Source: Chloroflexota bacterium
Lineage (GTDB): Bacteria > Chloroflexota > Dormibacteria > Dormibacterales > Dormibacteraceae
Assembly: GCA_005880175.1 (NCBI GenBank)
Contig: VBJR01000118.1
Span: 1-10,279, forward strand
Direction of reading: 5' to 3'
DNA: 10,279 nucleotides
Shown here: positions 1 to 7,208 of the stretch, one piece after another
Layout of the letters: each line of letters begins with the position of its first letter
How positions within the stretch are numbered: the stretch's first letter is position 1
Made by a program: the position numbers and the translations under genes
Notes under the pieces: generated by a model
What the model was told of the DNA's origin: nothing
Seen by the model: the letters and a program-made list of their open reading frames with translations, nothing else
The model's database searches: none

Positions 1-5
1 AGGCG

Positions 6-1067
6 GTGACGCAGTGGGTGGTGGACGCGGCTGTGTGGCTGCTGAAGCAGCTCGTGGGCGTCATCTTCAGCACCAGCTCGCCCTCGCTGAGCGCCGACTG
101 GTTCCACGCCCACTACGCCGACATGGTGGCGGTGGCGTGGGCGACCTCGCCCATCTTCCTGCTGCTGGGGGTGGTCCAGGCGCTGATCGGCCCCGAGCCC
201 GGGCGCACCTTCGGCCGCATGCTCGGCCAGCTCGTCGTCGTCGCCATCCTGAGCACGGGCGCGGTGGCCGTCGCCGCCATGCTCATCAACGTCGTCGATC
301 AGCTCTCCGACTTCGTCTCCCGCAACTCGGTGAGCGACCTCCACAACTTCCTCACCGTGGTCATGGGGGACAGCTTCAGCGCGGCGATGGGGCCGGGCCA
401 GGCAGCGCCGATCCCGCTCTTCTTCCTCTTCCTGGCCGGGGTGCTGACCGTGATCGGCGGGATCCTGATCTGGCTGGAGCTGCTGGCGCGGACGCTGGTG
501 ATCTACGCGGCGCTGCTCTTCTTCCCGGTCCTGCTCGCGGCCGCGCTCTGGCCGCGGCTGTCGGGCATGGTCCAGGCGCTGGCCGAGGTGATCGTGGCGG
601 TGATCGTCTCCAAGTTCATCATCGTGGTCATCGTGGCGGCCGGGGTCGCCGCCCTGACCGCGACCGGCGGCTCCAACGCGGGCCCCTCGCTGCTGGTGGG
701 GGCCGGGCTGCTGCTGATCGCGGCGTGGGCGCCGTGGAAGCTCTACCGCCTGATGCCGGCGCTGGAGGCGGCCATGATCCACCAGGTCGGGCACCAGTTC
801 CAGCAGAGCTTCGCGCAGGCCCGCTGGCGGGCGCACCGGGCGACGTCCGGAGTCCGACGGGCGGCGGCCACGCGGTCCAGCAGCAGACTGCCCATCGCCG
901 GGCAGCGGGCGCCGGTCAGGCCTCCGGCGGCGCCGGTGGGCGCGCAGACGGCCGGCGTGGGTGCCGCGGGCGCGGCCACGGCCGGGCTGGCGACGGCTGC
1001 CGCCATCGGCACCGCCGGGCTCCGGATGGCCGGCAACCGGGTGGCGGGCGGGGTGAACCTGGGGTGA
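6..1067 (+). CDS. VirB6/TrbL-like T4SS inner-membrane protein
   Basis: This is a polytopic inner-membrane protein of 353 residues. It probably forms part of the inner-membrane channel of a conjugative T4SS, in the role of VirB6/TrbL. About six hydrophobic stretches are visible, near residues 40-62, 70-96, 135-158, 160-182, 193-217 and 226-245. After the last one comes a basic Ala/Gly/Arg-rich tail of about 100 residues, which is probably cytoplasmic. The sequence AWAPWKLYRLMP after the last helix resembles the end of the membrane part in actinobacterial T4SS membrane proteins. The gene is followed after 39 bases by an SCO6880-family gene and then a VirB4-like gene, which supports the assignment. 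The GTG start lies five bases from the window edge, so its ribosome site cannot be judged and the true start could be further upstream. I recognise the family by topology and context rather than by a diagnostic motif. Confidence 0.7.
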   Translation: MTQWVVDAAVWLLKQLVGVIFSTSSPSLSADWFHAHYADMVAVAWATSPIFLLLGVVQALIGPEPGRTFGRMLGQLVVVAILSTGAVAVAAMLINVVDQLSDFVSRNSVSDLHNFLTVVMGDSFSAAMGPGQAAPIPLFFLFLAGVLTVIGGILIWLELLARTLVIYAALLFFPVLLAAALWPRLSGMVQALAEVIVAVIVSKFIIVVIVAAGVAALTATGGSNAGPSLLVGAGLLLIAAWAPWKLYRLMPALEAAMIHQVGHQFQQSFAQARWRAHRATSGVRRAAATRSSSRLPIAGQRAPVRPPAAPVGAQTAGVGAAGAATAGLATAAAIGTAGLRMAGNRVAGGVNLG

Positions 1068-1090
1068 CGCGCAACCCGCGCCCGCCCGCC

Positions 1091-1098
1091 GGAGGAGG
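1091..1098 (+). promoter_or_regulatory. Shine-Dalgarno site that sets the SCO6880-like start
   Basis: GGAGGAGG lies eight bases before the GTG at 1107. The first in-frame GTG, at 1098, overlaps this site and so could not use it. The 1107 start is therefore preferred; it gives a protein beginning MADQTRYRFGPLE. Confidence 0.75.
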
Positions 1099-1106
1099 TG
1101 GCGCCG

Positions 1107-2624
1107 GTGGCTGACCAGACGCGTTACCGCTTCGGCCCACTGGAGCAGCACGGCGTGCTGCTCGGCCTCAGCCAGGGTCAGGTCGCCGTGCTGGCCTCCG
1201 GGCTGCTCTCGGCGTTCGGCTTCATCCTCCTCTTCCGGAGCCCGCTGCTGGCGATCGGCGCCGGGCTGGGGGCGATCGCGCTGGCCTTCGTGCCGGTCGC
1301 CGGCCGGACGCTGGAGGCGTGGGCGCCGGTGGCCTCGCGCCACGCCGTCCGCCGCGCGACCGGCCGCCACCGCTGGACCTCGGCGGCGCCGGCCGCCGGG
1401 CATCGGGTGATCCGCGGCCGCGGGCTGCATGCGGTGATCGAGGCGCCGGTCGCCCTGCCGCCCGTGCTGCAGGGCCTCGCCATCGAGACGGTGGCCGATC
1501 GCGCCCTGCTGCCGGCCGACGTGCCGGCCGGCGTGGGCATGGTGCGGGATCGGCGGGCGGGGACGTACGTGGCGGTGCTGCGGGCGCACGGCCGGGCGTT
1601 CGCGCTGCGCGACGAGGCCGAGCAGGCCCAGCTCGTCGAGGGCTGGGCCGAGGTGCTGGCGGCCATGGCCGACGCCGACAGCCCGATCGCCCGGCTTCAG
1701 GTCGTGGAGCGGACGCTGCCCGACACCGGCGACGAGGCCGCGCGCTACCTCCAGGAGGAGATGCGGCGGCCGGTCAGCGACGCGCTCGTGCGCTCCTACC
1801 TGGACCTGCTCGACGACGCCGCGCCGGCCAGCCGTGAGCACGAGACGCTGATCGCGCTCCAGGTCGATGCCCGCCGCATCGCGCCCCTGATCCGGCAGTT
1901 CGGGGACCAGGGCCTGGCCGCGTACGTGGCGCTGGTGCAGGAGCTGTCCTCGCTGAGCGAGCGGCTGCAGGCGGCCGCGATCGGCGTCGAGGGTGCGCTG
2001 CCGCCGCGCCTGCTGGCCGAGGCCGTCCGCGTCGCCTTCGACCCCGACGCCCGCGTGGACATGGCGCGGCGGGCCCTCGGCCGTCAGGACGAGGCCGGCT
2101 GCGAGCCGGCGGCGGCCTGGCCGGTGGCGGTGCAGGACGACTGGCTGCGGTATCGGACGGACGGCGCCTGGCACGCGGTGTTCTGGGTCCGCGAGTGGCC
2201 CAGGGTGGAGGTGCGGCCGGACTTCCTGCGCCCGCTGCTGCTGCGGACGCGGGCCCAGCGCACGGTCTCGATCGTCATGGAGCCGGTGCCGCCCGAGCGC
2301 GCTCAGCGCGAGGTGGAGCGGCGGCGGACGCACGTGCTCAGCGACCGCGAGACCAAAGAGCGCCATGGCTTCATGACCAGCGCCCGCCGCGAGCACGAGC
2401 TGCAGCAGGTGCTGACGCGCGAGGAGGAGCTCGCCGAGGGCCACGAGGAGCTGCGCTTCAGCGGCTACGTGGCCGTGAGCGCGGCCAGCGAGTACGAGCT
2501 CGAGCTGGCCTGCAAGGAGGTCAGGCGTCAGGCCTCGCGCTCCAAGCTGCAGCTGGTGCGGCTGGCCGGGGAGCAGGCGTCCGCCTTCGCGTGCGTCCTG
2601 CCTCTGTGCCGGGGGCTGCGATGA
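1107..2624 (+). CDS. SCO6880-family conjugation protein
   Basis: This 505-residue protein matches the SCO6880 family of actinobacterial conjugative elements. The clues are the start RYRFGPLEQHGVLLGL, two closely spaced membrane helices (about residues 27-44 and 48-67), and a long soluble charged region to the C-terminus. Family members accompany VirB4-like ATPases in T4SS loci. Their N-terminal part is PrgI-like, and their exact mechanical role is not established. The soluble part is rich in Arg, Glu and Ala, and residues near 390-460 (REHELQQVLTREEELAEGHEEL) look helical or coiled. Length is normal for the family. The stop overlaps the ATPase start as ATGA, so the two are probably translationally coupled. 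GC at third positions is very high, as in the rest of the operon. Confidence 0.8.
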   Translation: MADQTRYRFGPLEQHGVLLGLSQGQVAVLASGLLSAFGFILLFRSPLLAIGAGLGAIALAFVPVAGRTLEAWAPVASRHAVRRATGRHRWTSAAPAAGHRVIRGRGLHAVIEAPVALPPVLQGLAIETVADRALLPADVPAGVGMVRDRRAGTYVAVLRAHGRAFALRDEAEQAQLVEGWAEVLAAMADADSPIARLQVVERTLPDTGDEAARYLQEEMRRPVSDALVRSYLDLLDDAAPASREHETLIALQVDARRIAPLIRQFGDQGLAAYVALVQELSSLSERLQAAAIGVEGALPPRLLAEAVRVAFDPDARVDMARRALGRQDEAGCEPAAAWPVAVQDDWLRYRTDGAWHAVFWVREWPRVEVRPDFLRPLLLRTRAQRTVSIVMEPVPPERAQREVERRRTHVLSDRETKERHGFMTSARREHELQQVLTREEELAEGHEELRFSGYVAVSAASEYELELACKEVRRQASRSKLQLVRLAGEQASAFACVLPLCRGLR

Positions 2625-3819
2625 CGCCGCGGCTGCCGGCGCACCGCGTCACCACCGCCCACATGGGCGCCGCCTACCCCTTCCAGGCCGAGCGGGGGCT
2701 GGGCAGTCGGGGGGTGTTCATGGGCCGCGACATGCACTCGGGTGCCGGCTTCTTCGTGGACCCGTGGGAGTGGTACGCGGCTGAGGCGGTGACCGATACC
2801 TCAGCGATCATCGTCGGAAAGGTCGGCAGCGGCAAGAGCTCGGTCTGCAAGGCCCTCTGCCTGCGCCAGCTCGTCTTCGGCCGCCAGGCCTGGTTCCTGG
2901 ACCCCAAGGGCGAGTACGACAAGCTCTGCGCGGCGGCGACGACGTACCGCCGCAGCGGGTGCGCGAGGCGCAGCTCAAGATCCTGCGCGCGGTCGCCTCG
3001 GCGGCGCTGGGCCGGCGGCTCTCCTCGGAGGAGGAGGGCGCATGCGCGGAGGCGCTGCGCGAGGTCTCCAGCCGCTACCCCGAGCCGACCCTGCCGCTGG
3101 TCGTGGACGAGCTGCTGGAGCCGTCGGGCGGCGCCGCCAGCGCCATGCACACGACCACCAGCGGCCTCGCCAACCTCAACCGCGAGGTGGCCTTCGCCCT
3201 GCGCCGGCTGGTTGAGGGCGACCTGGCCGGGATGTTCGATGGTCCGACCACGCTCGACATCGACCTGACGGCGCCGGTGGTGAGCCTGAACCTGCGAGCG
3301 GTCTACGAGTCGGACGCGCTCGGCATCCTCATGATCTGCGCGGCGGCCTGGCTGCGGCGGGCGGTGGACCGCGACGACGGCGTCAAGCGCATCCTGGTGG
3401 TGGACGAGGCCTGGAAGGTGCTCACCCACCTGGAGGTGTCGCGCTGGCTCCAGGAGAACTGGAAGCTGACACGCTCCACCGCCGTCCAGTGCATCGCGGT
3501 CGTGCACCGGCTCTCCGACCTGGAGGCAGCCGGCGGTCGCGACTCCGAGCAGGTGCGGCTGGCGCGTGGCCTGCTGGCGGACTCCGAGACCAAGGTGATC
3601 TTCCGCCAGGACCCCGCCGAGCTGGCGCTGGTCCGCGACCTCTGCCAGCTCAACGAGCGCGAGACGGCGATCGTGGCCAGCCTGCCCAAGGGCTGCGCGC
3701 TCTGGAAGGTGGGCCAGCGCTCGTTCCAGGTCGAGCACACCCTGAGCGCCTTCGAGCGCCAGGTGACGTACACGGACGAGCGCATGGCCGTCGGGCCGGA
3801 ACGGGAGGTGGTGAGGTGA
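2621..3819 (+). pseudogene. VirB4-like T4SS ATPase, broken by an out-of-frame deletion
   Basis: This would be the ATPase that powers a T4SS. The N-terminal part starts at the ATG of the ATGA overlap at 2621. It carries Walker A GKVGSGKS (residues 66-73) and FLDPKGEY (92-99). Near 2935 the homology moves to another frame. There GDDVPPQRVREAQLKIL begins without a start codon, and the reading runs to 3819. That part contains the Walker B strand ILVVDEAW (bases 3391-3414) and a QCIAVVHRLSDLE stretch typical of VirB4-like C-termini. Relatives have a segment between DPKGEY and this helix that includes an RLNPL-like motif. It is absent from both frames here, so roughly 20-40 codons seem to be lost, not just a base. 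The original frame stops at 3268. The first in-frame start downstream, GTG 2959, has no ribosome site. Either a real lesion or an assembly collapse fits. Confidence 0.8.
3803..3808 (+). promoter_or_regulatory. Ribosome-binding site for the GNAT-like gene
   Basis: GGGAGG lies seven bases before GTG 3816, inside the end of the ATPase reading frame. It supports 3816 rather than the internal ATG at 3963 as the start. Confidence 0.65.
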
Positions 3820-4520
3820 ACCATCCATCAGCATGGCCGTCCCTGGAGGTCTGGCGACTGCACTGCAGCCTCTGTGCGCGTTGCGAGATCACGGCACCAA
3901 GCACAGCCTGCCCTCCAGTCGAAGGGGTGCGGCCAGCAGCAGTGCAGCTGTACGAGGAAGCGATGGCTGACGTAGAACAATGTGTGGCCAGGATCGCAAC
4001 GTTGGCTGCCGACTTCAGCAACGTAGGTGGGCGCATCGAAGTCGTGGAGGCTGCCACCTGGAAGAGTCGCAGGTTGGTTGCTGAGGTACCACCACACGAG
4101 CTCAGGCCGCAATTCGTCCGCGAGATCTTCGTCGTCGCGGCTATCGGCAAGTCGGTAGGCCATCGGCTGCTGATTGCTCGAAGCGACGACGGGCGCCTGG
4201 CGGGTGTTACAACGATCCGGCCTACCGATCCGCCCGTAGTCGTCGAACTTGGCGCCCTGGAACAAGTCCGCGGAACCGGTACCACTATGCTCGTGGTGGC
4301 TGCCTTGCTGTGGGGCACGCAGCATGGTTTGCACGTCCAGTCTCCCGTGCCAGCAGTGGACTTCTACGAGCGTCTGGGCATGGACAACTGCTGGAGCCAC
4401 GTGTGCGAATGGTCGCCGGACATGGTTGCCCGGATCGAAGAATCGGTTCGGCATCTCGACCTACTGAATCGCCTGGAGCGAATCGACGGGATTGGCGATG
4501 CCGAGGGCATCGACGGATGA
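3816..4520 (+). CDS. GNAT-like acetyltransferase-fold protein with N-terminal Cys cluster
   Basis: The product has 234 residues. The C-terminal half looks like a GNAT (GCN5-related) fold. A strand LIARSDDGRLAGVTTI is followed by the acetyl-CoA loop pattern VRGTGTTML (R152, G153, G155). FYERLGM (183-189) is the usual closing motif of such enzymes. The first 35 residues carry four cysteines, C17, C20, C23 and C32, which could bind metal. The substrate is unknown. The start overlaps the ATPase stop as GTGA and the stop overlaps the next start as ATGA, so it is tightly embedded in the T4SS operon. Such an enzyme is not a normal T4SS component. Base composition is lower than in its neighbours (37/60 G+C at 4021-4080), which suggests later acquisition. 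The GNAT call rests on motifs only. Confidence 0.6.
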   Translation: MNHPSAWPSLEVWRLHCSLCARCEITAPSTACPPVEGVRPAAVQLYEEAMADVEQCVARIATLAADFSNVGGRIEVVEAATWKSRRLVAEVPPHELRPQFVREIFVVAAIGKSVGHRLLIARSDDGRLAGVTTIRPTDPPVVVELGALEQVRGTGTTMLVVAALLWGTQHGLHVQSPVPAVDFYERLGMDNCWSHVCEWSPDMVARIEESVRHLDLLNRLERIDGIGDAEGIDG

Positions 4521-5623
4521 AGCTGGCGGCCGCGGCCGGCGCCGGCATCCTCGCGCTCATCGTCCTCGTGGTCGCGCTCCTCTTCGCCGGCCCTGGCGCC
4601 AGCGCGTCCGGCGTCAGCCCGGCGCTGGCCGGCGCGCCGCCGGGGCTCGTGACGGTCGCATTCGAGGCTGGCCAGGCGACCTCGATCGACCCCAACGTGC
4701 TACTGGCCATCGCCAAGGTCGAGACCGACTGGGGCCAGGCCCGCAACGGCCAGCCCGACGACCTGGTGCCGGCCGACATCGCGGCCCACGTGGACCTGGC
4801 CGCGCTCCAGCCGGGCGGCGCCACGGCCGCGCTGCTCGGGCTCAAGGACGGGCGGCGGCTCGGCGACTGGGTCAACCCGCAGCCGGTCGGCGGCGAGCAT
4901 GCGATGGGCTTCATGCAGTTCCTGCCGTCCACCTGGCGCGTGGAGGCCGCCGCGGCGCCGGGCAGCCCGCGCGACCCCTACCAGCCGGCCGCCGCGATGG
5001 TCACGGCCGGCTCCTACCTGCATCGGCTGGAGACGGGCGCGGCCGGTGGCGTGCCGCACGACCTGCGCGGCGCGCTGGCGGTCTACGGCGGCAGCATGGC
5101 CTACGCCGACCAGATCCTGAGCCTGGCCGAACCGCCCGTGCAGGTGGCCGGGCTGCCGGTCGTCTTCCCCATCCCGGCGCCCGGCTGGGTGCAGCGGATC
5201 GCGACGCCGCGCTGGCCGGCCGACCTCGCCGCCCACATGAGCCCGCCCGGCGTCACCAACCAGTGCGTGGCCGGAGCGCTCGCGACCTGGGCCCTGATGC
5301 ACCCGGCCGATCCGCGCTGGAACCACCCGCCGCCGCTGTTCGGCAACGCCATCGACCTGTTCGGCGTGGCGCGGGCGGAGGGGTTCCAGCTCGACTCGCA
5401 CCCGACCCCGGGCGCTATGGTCGTGTACGGCAGCAGGTACGGCGTCTTCGGGCACATCGCCACCGTGCGCGCCGTGCAGGGCGACCGCTACGAGGTGGTG
5501 GAGCAGAACTTCCTCGACTTCAACCCCAACCTGGAGCCGCACTGGGCGACGTTCGACCTGCGGTCGGCGGCGTGGCCGGATGCGGCGGTGGTGGGGTTTG
5601 TGGTGGCGCCGGGGGCGGGGTGA
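4517..5623 (+). CDS. Bifunctional lysozyme-like/CHAP cell-wall hydrolase of the T4SS
   Basis: This 368-residue enzyme would open peptidoglycan for the conjugation channel, in the role of VirB1-like proteins. The N-terminus is a signal peptide or signal anchor, with a hydrophobic core at about residues 9-25. A lytic transglycosylase-type domain follows. Its probable catalytic glutamate is E69 in IAKVETDWGQ, and it has GFMQFLPSTW (131-140) and VYGGSMAYADQIL. The second domain is CHAP-like (amidase or endopeptidase). The likely nucleophile is C250 in TNQCVAGALATWAL and the likely histidine is H313 in GHIATVRAV, followed by EVVEQNF. Fused SLT-CHAP enzymes are common in T4SS loci of Gram-positive and monoderm bacteria. 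The start comes from the ATGA overlap with the GNAT-like gene, and GC-rich codon use returns to the operon norm. Confidence 0.85.
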   Translation: MKLAAAAGAGILALIVLVVALLFAGPGASASGVSPALAGAPPGLVTVAFEAGQATSIDPNVLLAIAKVETDWGQARNGQPDDLVPADIAAHVDLAALQPGGATAALLGLKDGRRLGDWVNPQPVGGEHAMGFMQFLPSTWRVEAAAAPGSPRDPYQPAAAMVTAGSYLHRLETGAAGGVPHDLRGALAVYGGSMAYADQILSLAEPPVQVAGLPVVFPIPAPGWVQRIATPRWPADLAAHMSPPGVTNQCVAGALATWALMHPADPRWNHPPPLFGNAIDLFGVARAEGFQLDSHPTPGAMVVYGSRYGVFGHIATVRAVQGDRYEVVEQNFLDFNPNLEPHWATFDLRSAAWPDAAVVGFVVAPGAG

Positions 5624-5671
5624 GGGCGGCGGTCGTTCTGCCTGGGGGAGGGCCGACCGGTGGACCGACGG
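5620..5671 (+). pseudogene. 5' fragment of an interrupted small operon gene
   Basis: A GTG at 5620 overlaps the hydrolase stop as GTGA, the same coupling used through the operon. The reading MRAAVVLPGGGPTGGPT runs into the direct repeat at 5662-5671. As the sequence stands, this frame runs on into the kinase remnant and stops at 5758-5760. Joining base 5671 to base 8763 instead gives 82 codons (81 residues plus stop) with no interruption, using the 3' fragment at 8753-8956. I read this as the first 17 codons of a small backbone gene split by an insertion. The ribosome site is only a G-rich stretch, so the start is tentative. I do not recognise a family. Confidence 0.45.
5662..5671 (+). repeat. 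Left copy of a 10-bp direct repeat flanking the cassette
   Basis: GGACCGACGG occurs here and again at 8753-8762 in the same orientation, 3,091 bases apart. Both copies fall in the same codon phase (GGA CCG ACG G) of the two halves of the interrupted gene. It could be a target-site duplication or an attachment core. Confidence 0.55.
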
Positions 5672-5697
5672 TGACAATTGGCGGTGAGGGCATCAGT

Positions 5698-5800
5698 GTG
5701 CAGTGGATAGCCGTGATCGGGCCTGTGGCCTCGGGGAAGAGTACGCCCGTCACTCGGTGATCGGTTGCAACTACCTGTCATCGAGTTGGACGACATCTAG
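5698..5800 (+). pseudogene. Remnant of a P-loop nucleotide/small-molecule kinase
   Basis: GTG 5698 is preceded by GAGGG (5686-5690) at seven bases. It opens a typical P-loop kinase N-terminus, MQWIAVIGPVASGKST, with Walker A GPVASGKS. The frame stops at 5758-5760. The expected continuation GDRLQLPVIELDDI is found in another frame from 5756 and stops at 5798-5800. Shikimate-kinase-like and adenylate-kinase-like topology-modulation proteins have this order: P-loop, helix, then a short strand ending in acidic residues. At least one frameshift and the loss of the C-terminal part are needed to explain it. I see no convincing continuation downstream of 5800. It is probably non-functional; the exact kinase family cannot be named. 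Confidence 0.5.
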
Positions 5801-5823
5801 TAGCAGCCGTTCCGCCGCCAGTC

Positions 5824-5846
5824 GGCGGTGCCCACGTGGCACCGTC
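5824..5846 (+). terminator. GC-rich hairpin, possible terminator without a U-tract
   Basis: Nine-base arms (5824-5832 and 5838-5846) include one G-U pair and enclose a five-base loop. The run after it is C-rich, not T-rich. It lies past the hydrolase gene and the kinase remnant and before the ClpX-like promoter, a sensible place to insulate the two units. It may instead be a chance GC-rich structure. Confidence 0.3.
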
Positions 5847-5936
5847 CCCCACCCTGGCTGGCGCGTTGGTGCTCATGGTGCTGACGATCCCCCGGGCTGG
5901 ATGCCCCGGTCACGATGCGTATGGGCGATTTGCCCA

Positions 5937-5966
5937 TTGACGGTGTTGCAACGGCAAACCCATACT
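5937..5966 (+). promoter_or_regulatory. Candidate promoter of the ClpX-like operon with operator-like palindrome
   Basis: TTGACG (5937-5942, 5/6 to the -35 consensus) is separated by 18 bases from CATACT (5961-5966, 4/6 to the -10 consensus). Transcription would begin near 5973, leaving a leader of about 120 bases. The perfect palindrome GTTGCAAC (5945-5952) sits in the spacer, where a repressor could bind. A hairpin ATGGGC/GCCCAT (5921-5926, 5932-5937) overlaps the -35 edge. Its left arm region can also pair as GTATGGG with CCCATAC (5919-5925, 5959-5965). A housekeeping-type promoter is assumed. Confidence 0.4.
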
Positions 5967-6080
5967 ACGGCACTCGATGGCATTGCGTGGGACAAGCATC
6001 GCTCAGACAGGAGTTGCTTTTCGATCGGCCTCTCACATCCGTGCCCTCTTGGATGCGGCCCGCGCTCACCCAAATACCGT

Positions 6081-6095
6081 GGAGGCCCAACTCTG
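6081..6095 (+). promoter_or_regulatory. Ribosome-binding site with apparent CTG start codon
   Basis: GGAGG at 6081-6085 is followed after seven bases by CTG (6093-6095), in frame with the ClpX-like gene. The first in-frame ATG (6258) lies inside the AAA+ domain, after the conserved VVGQDEAK. The upstream in-frame TTG and GTG codons near 5937-5948 have no ribosome site. CTG is therefore the best supported start. Confidence 0.5.
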
Positions 6096-7208
6096 AACCA
6101 ACGTAGGCTGGCCAGGACACCCCCAGAGCGACACGCGCGAGGTGTAGCGCCGCCCACCCACCCCCCGACTCCCAGCGCTCCCAGCATCAAGGATCGTCTG
6201 GACGAACGTGTCGTCGGTCAGGACGAGGCCAAGATACAATTGGCCCAACTGATCGCGATGCACCTCAACTGGTGCCACAAGCCATTGGACGCGCTCCTGC
6301 CGCCCAATGGACTGCTCATCGGCCCCACCGGCGTTGGGAAGACGCATACGATCCGCACCGCCTGCGCGCTGCTCGACCTGCCGTTCGTAGTGGCCGACGC
6401 AACATCGCTGGTGCCCTCAGGCATCGTCGGCGAGCAGATCGAAGACATCCTGGAGCGCCTAGTAGAGAGCGCACGTCAGCTCCGATTGAGCCGGGGCGAG
6501 CCCGTGGACCTCGACGTCCCCATCGACCGGGCCGACCTCGATCTGGCGCGCACTGGCGTGATCTTCATCGACGAGTTCGACAAGCTGGCTTCAAGCGAGG
6601 CGGCCGGATACGAGGAACCCATTCGGCTGACCGTCCAGCGCCGTCTGCTGAAGCTAATCGAGGGCAGCCTGCTGCGGGTGGGCGTCAAGCGCCACGGCAC
6701 CGATCATCCCGACCACTACATCAACACCATGGGAATCCTGATCATCGGCAGCGGAGCCTTCACCGGCATCGACACCCCCGCGATACGCTCGCGCAGGGCA
6801 CCCAACATGCTCGCGGACCTGGTGGACCCGCTCGAGGTCGTATCCACCGACTTGGTTCAGTACGGCTTCATCCCAGAGTTGATCGCGCGGATGCCCGTCC
6901 TGATTCAGTATCGACCGCTCGAAAAGCAGGACTTCGTCGAGATCCTGAAGGGGGAGTTCAGTCCAATCAGGCTGTGGCAGCGGTATTGCGCCGCGTTCGA
7001 CATGGACTTCGCCGACCCCGAGCCGGCCGTACTCCAGCTGATCGCTGAGCAGGCTGTCAGGCTCAACATGGGAGCGCGCGGGCTGCAGCAACTCCTCTTC
7101 CAACGACTACCTGCCGAGATCTTCGAGTTCGAGCGCTCCGGACAGAAGACCTACCACCTGACGGCAGAGCGGTGGAGACGCCCAAGACGAAGCAGGAGTC
7201 AAGGATGA
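6093..7208 (+). CDS. ClpX-like AAA+ ATPase lacking zinc domain and ClpP-docking loop
   Basis: The product has 371 residues from the CTG start. The AAA+ core follows ClpX in order. RVVGQDEAK precedes Walker A GPTGVGKT (77-84). ADATSLVPSGIVG (to 113) stands where ClpX has its pore loop. The rest is Walker B IFIDEFDK (157-164), LLKLIEG, IIGSGAF near sensor 1 (about 218-223), an arginine finger in PELIARMP (R266), and sensor 2 GARGLQQLL (R329). Three ClpX features are missing. There is no N-terminal four-cysteine zinc domain. The pore loop reads GIVG rather than GYVG. The segment between GAFTGID and YGFIPE is short and has no IGF-type loop, so docking to ClpP is unlikely. About 20 extra residues (RQLRLSRGEPVDLDVP onward) precede Walker B. 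It probably remodels or unfolds a specific protein without a ClpP peptidase. It is first in a three-gene set, with an ATGA overlap to the next gene. Confidence 0.8.
   Translation: MNQRRLARTPPERHARGVAPPTHPPTPSAPSIKDRLDERVVGQDEAKIQLAQLIAMHLNWCHKPLDALLPPNGLLIGPTGVGKTHTIRTACALLDLPFVVADATSLVPSGIVGEQIEDILERLVESARQLRLSRGEPVDLDVPIDRADLDLARTGVIFIDEFDKLASSEAAGYEEPIRLTVQRRLLKLIEGSLLRVGVKRHGTDHPDHYINTMGILIIGSGAFTGIDTPAIRSRRAPNMLADLVDPLEVVSTDLVQYGFIPELIARMPVLIQYRPLEKQDFVEILKGEFSPIRLWQRYCAAFDMDFADPEPAVLQLIAEQAVRLNMGARGLQQLLFQRLPAEIFEFERSGQKTYHLTAERWRRPRRSRSQG

Larger units (their letters stand above)
5801..6080. other. Non-coding region upstream of the ClpX-like gene
   Basis: The frame of the ClpX-like gene stays open here, but its translation is rich in Cys, Trp, Arg, Ser and Pro, and resembles no protein. 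I treat it as non-coding. It holds a GC-rich hairpin (5824-5846), a promoter-like element (5937-5966), overlapping inverted repeats (5919-5965) and then a ribosome site at 6081. I see no tRNA-like or CRISPR-like structure. Confidence 0.5.

Noticed and set aside
1098..1106. GTG 1098 as start of the SCO6880-like gene
   Set aside because: It overlaps the GGAGGAGG ribosome site; GTG 1107 has ideal spacing.
2674..3834. Long minus-strand reading frame opposite the ATPase
   Set aside because: It lies antisense to recognisable Walker A and B coding sequence and is a codon-bias artefact.
5703..6092. An upstream extension of the ClpX-like reading frame giving a 501-residue protein
   Set aside because: The extra residues are rich in Cys, Trp, Arg, Ser and Pro, match no ClpX N-domain, and the GTG at 5703 lies inside the kinase remnant. 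The ribosome site at 6081 supports a later start.
5915..6106. A 63-residue plus-strand reading frame in the leader of the ClpX-like gene
   Set aside because: It has no ribosome site, no recognisable motif, and begins upstream of the proposed -35 element, so it would not be on the transcript.
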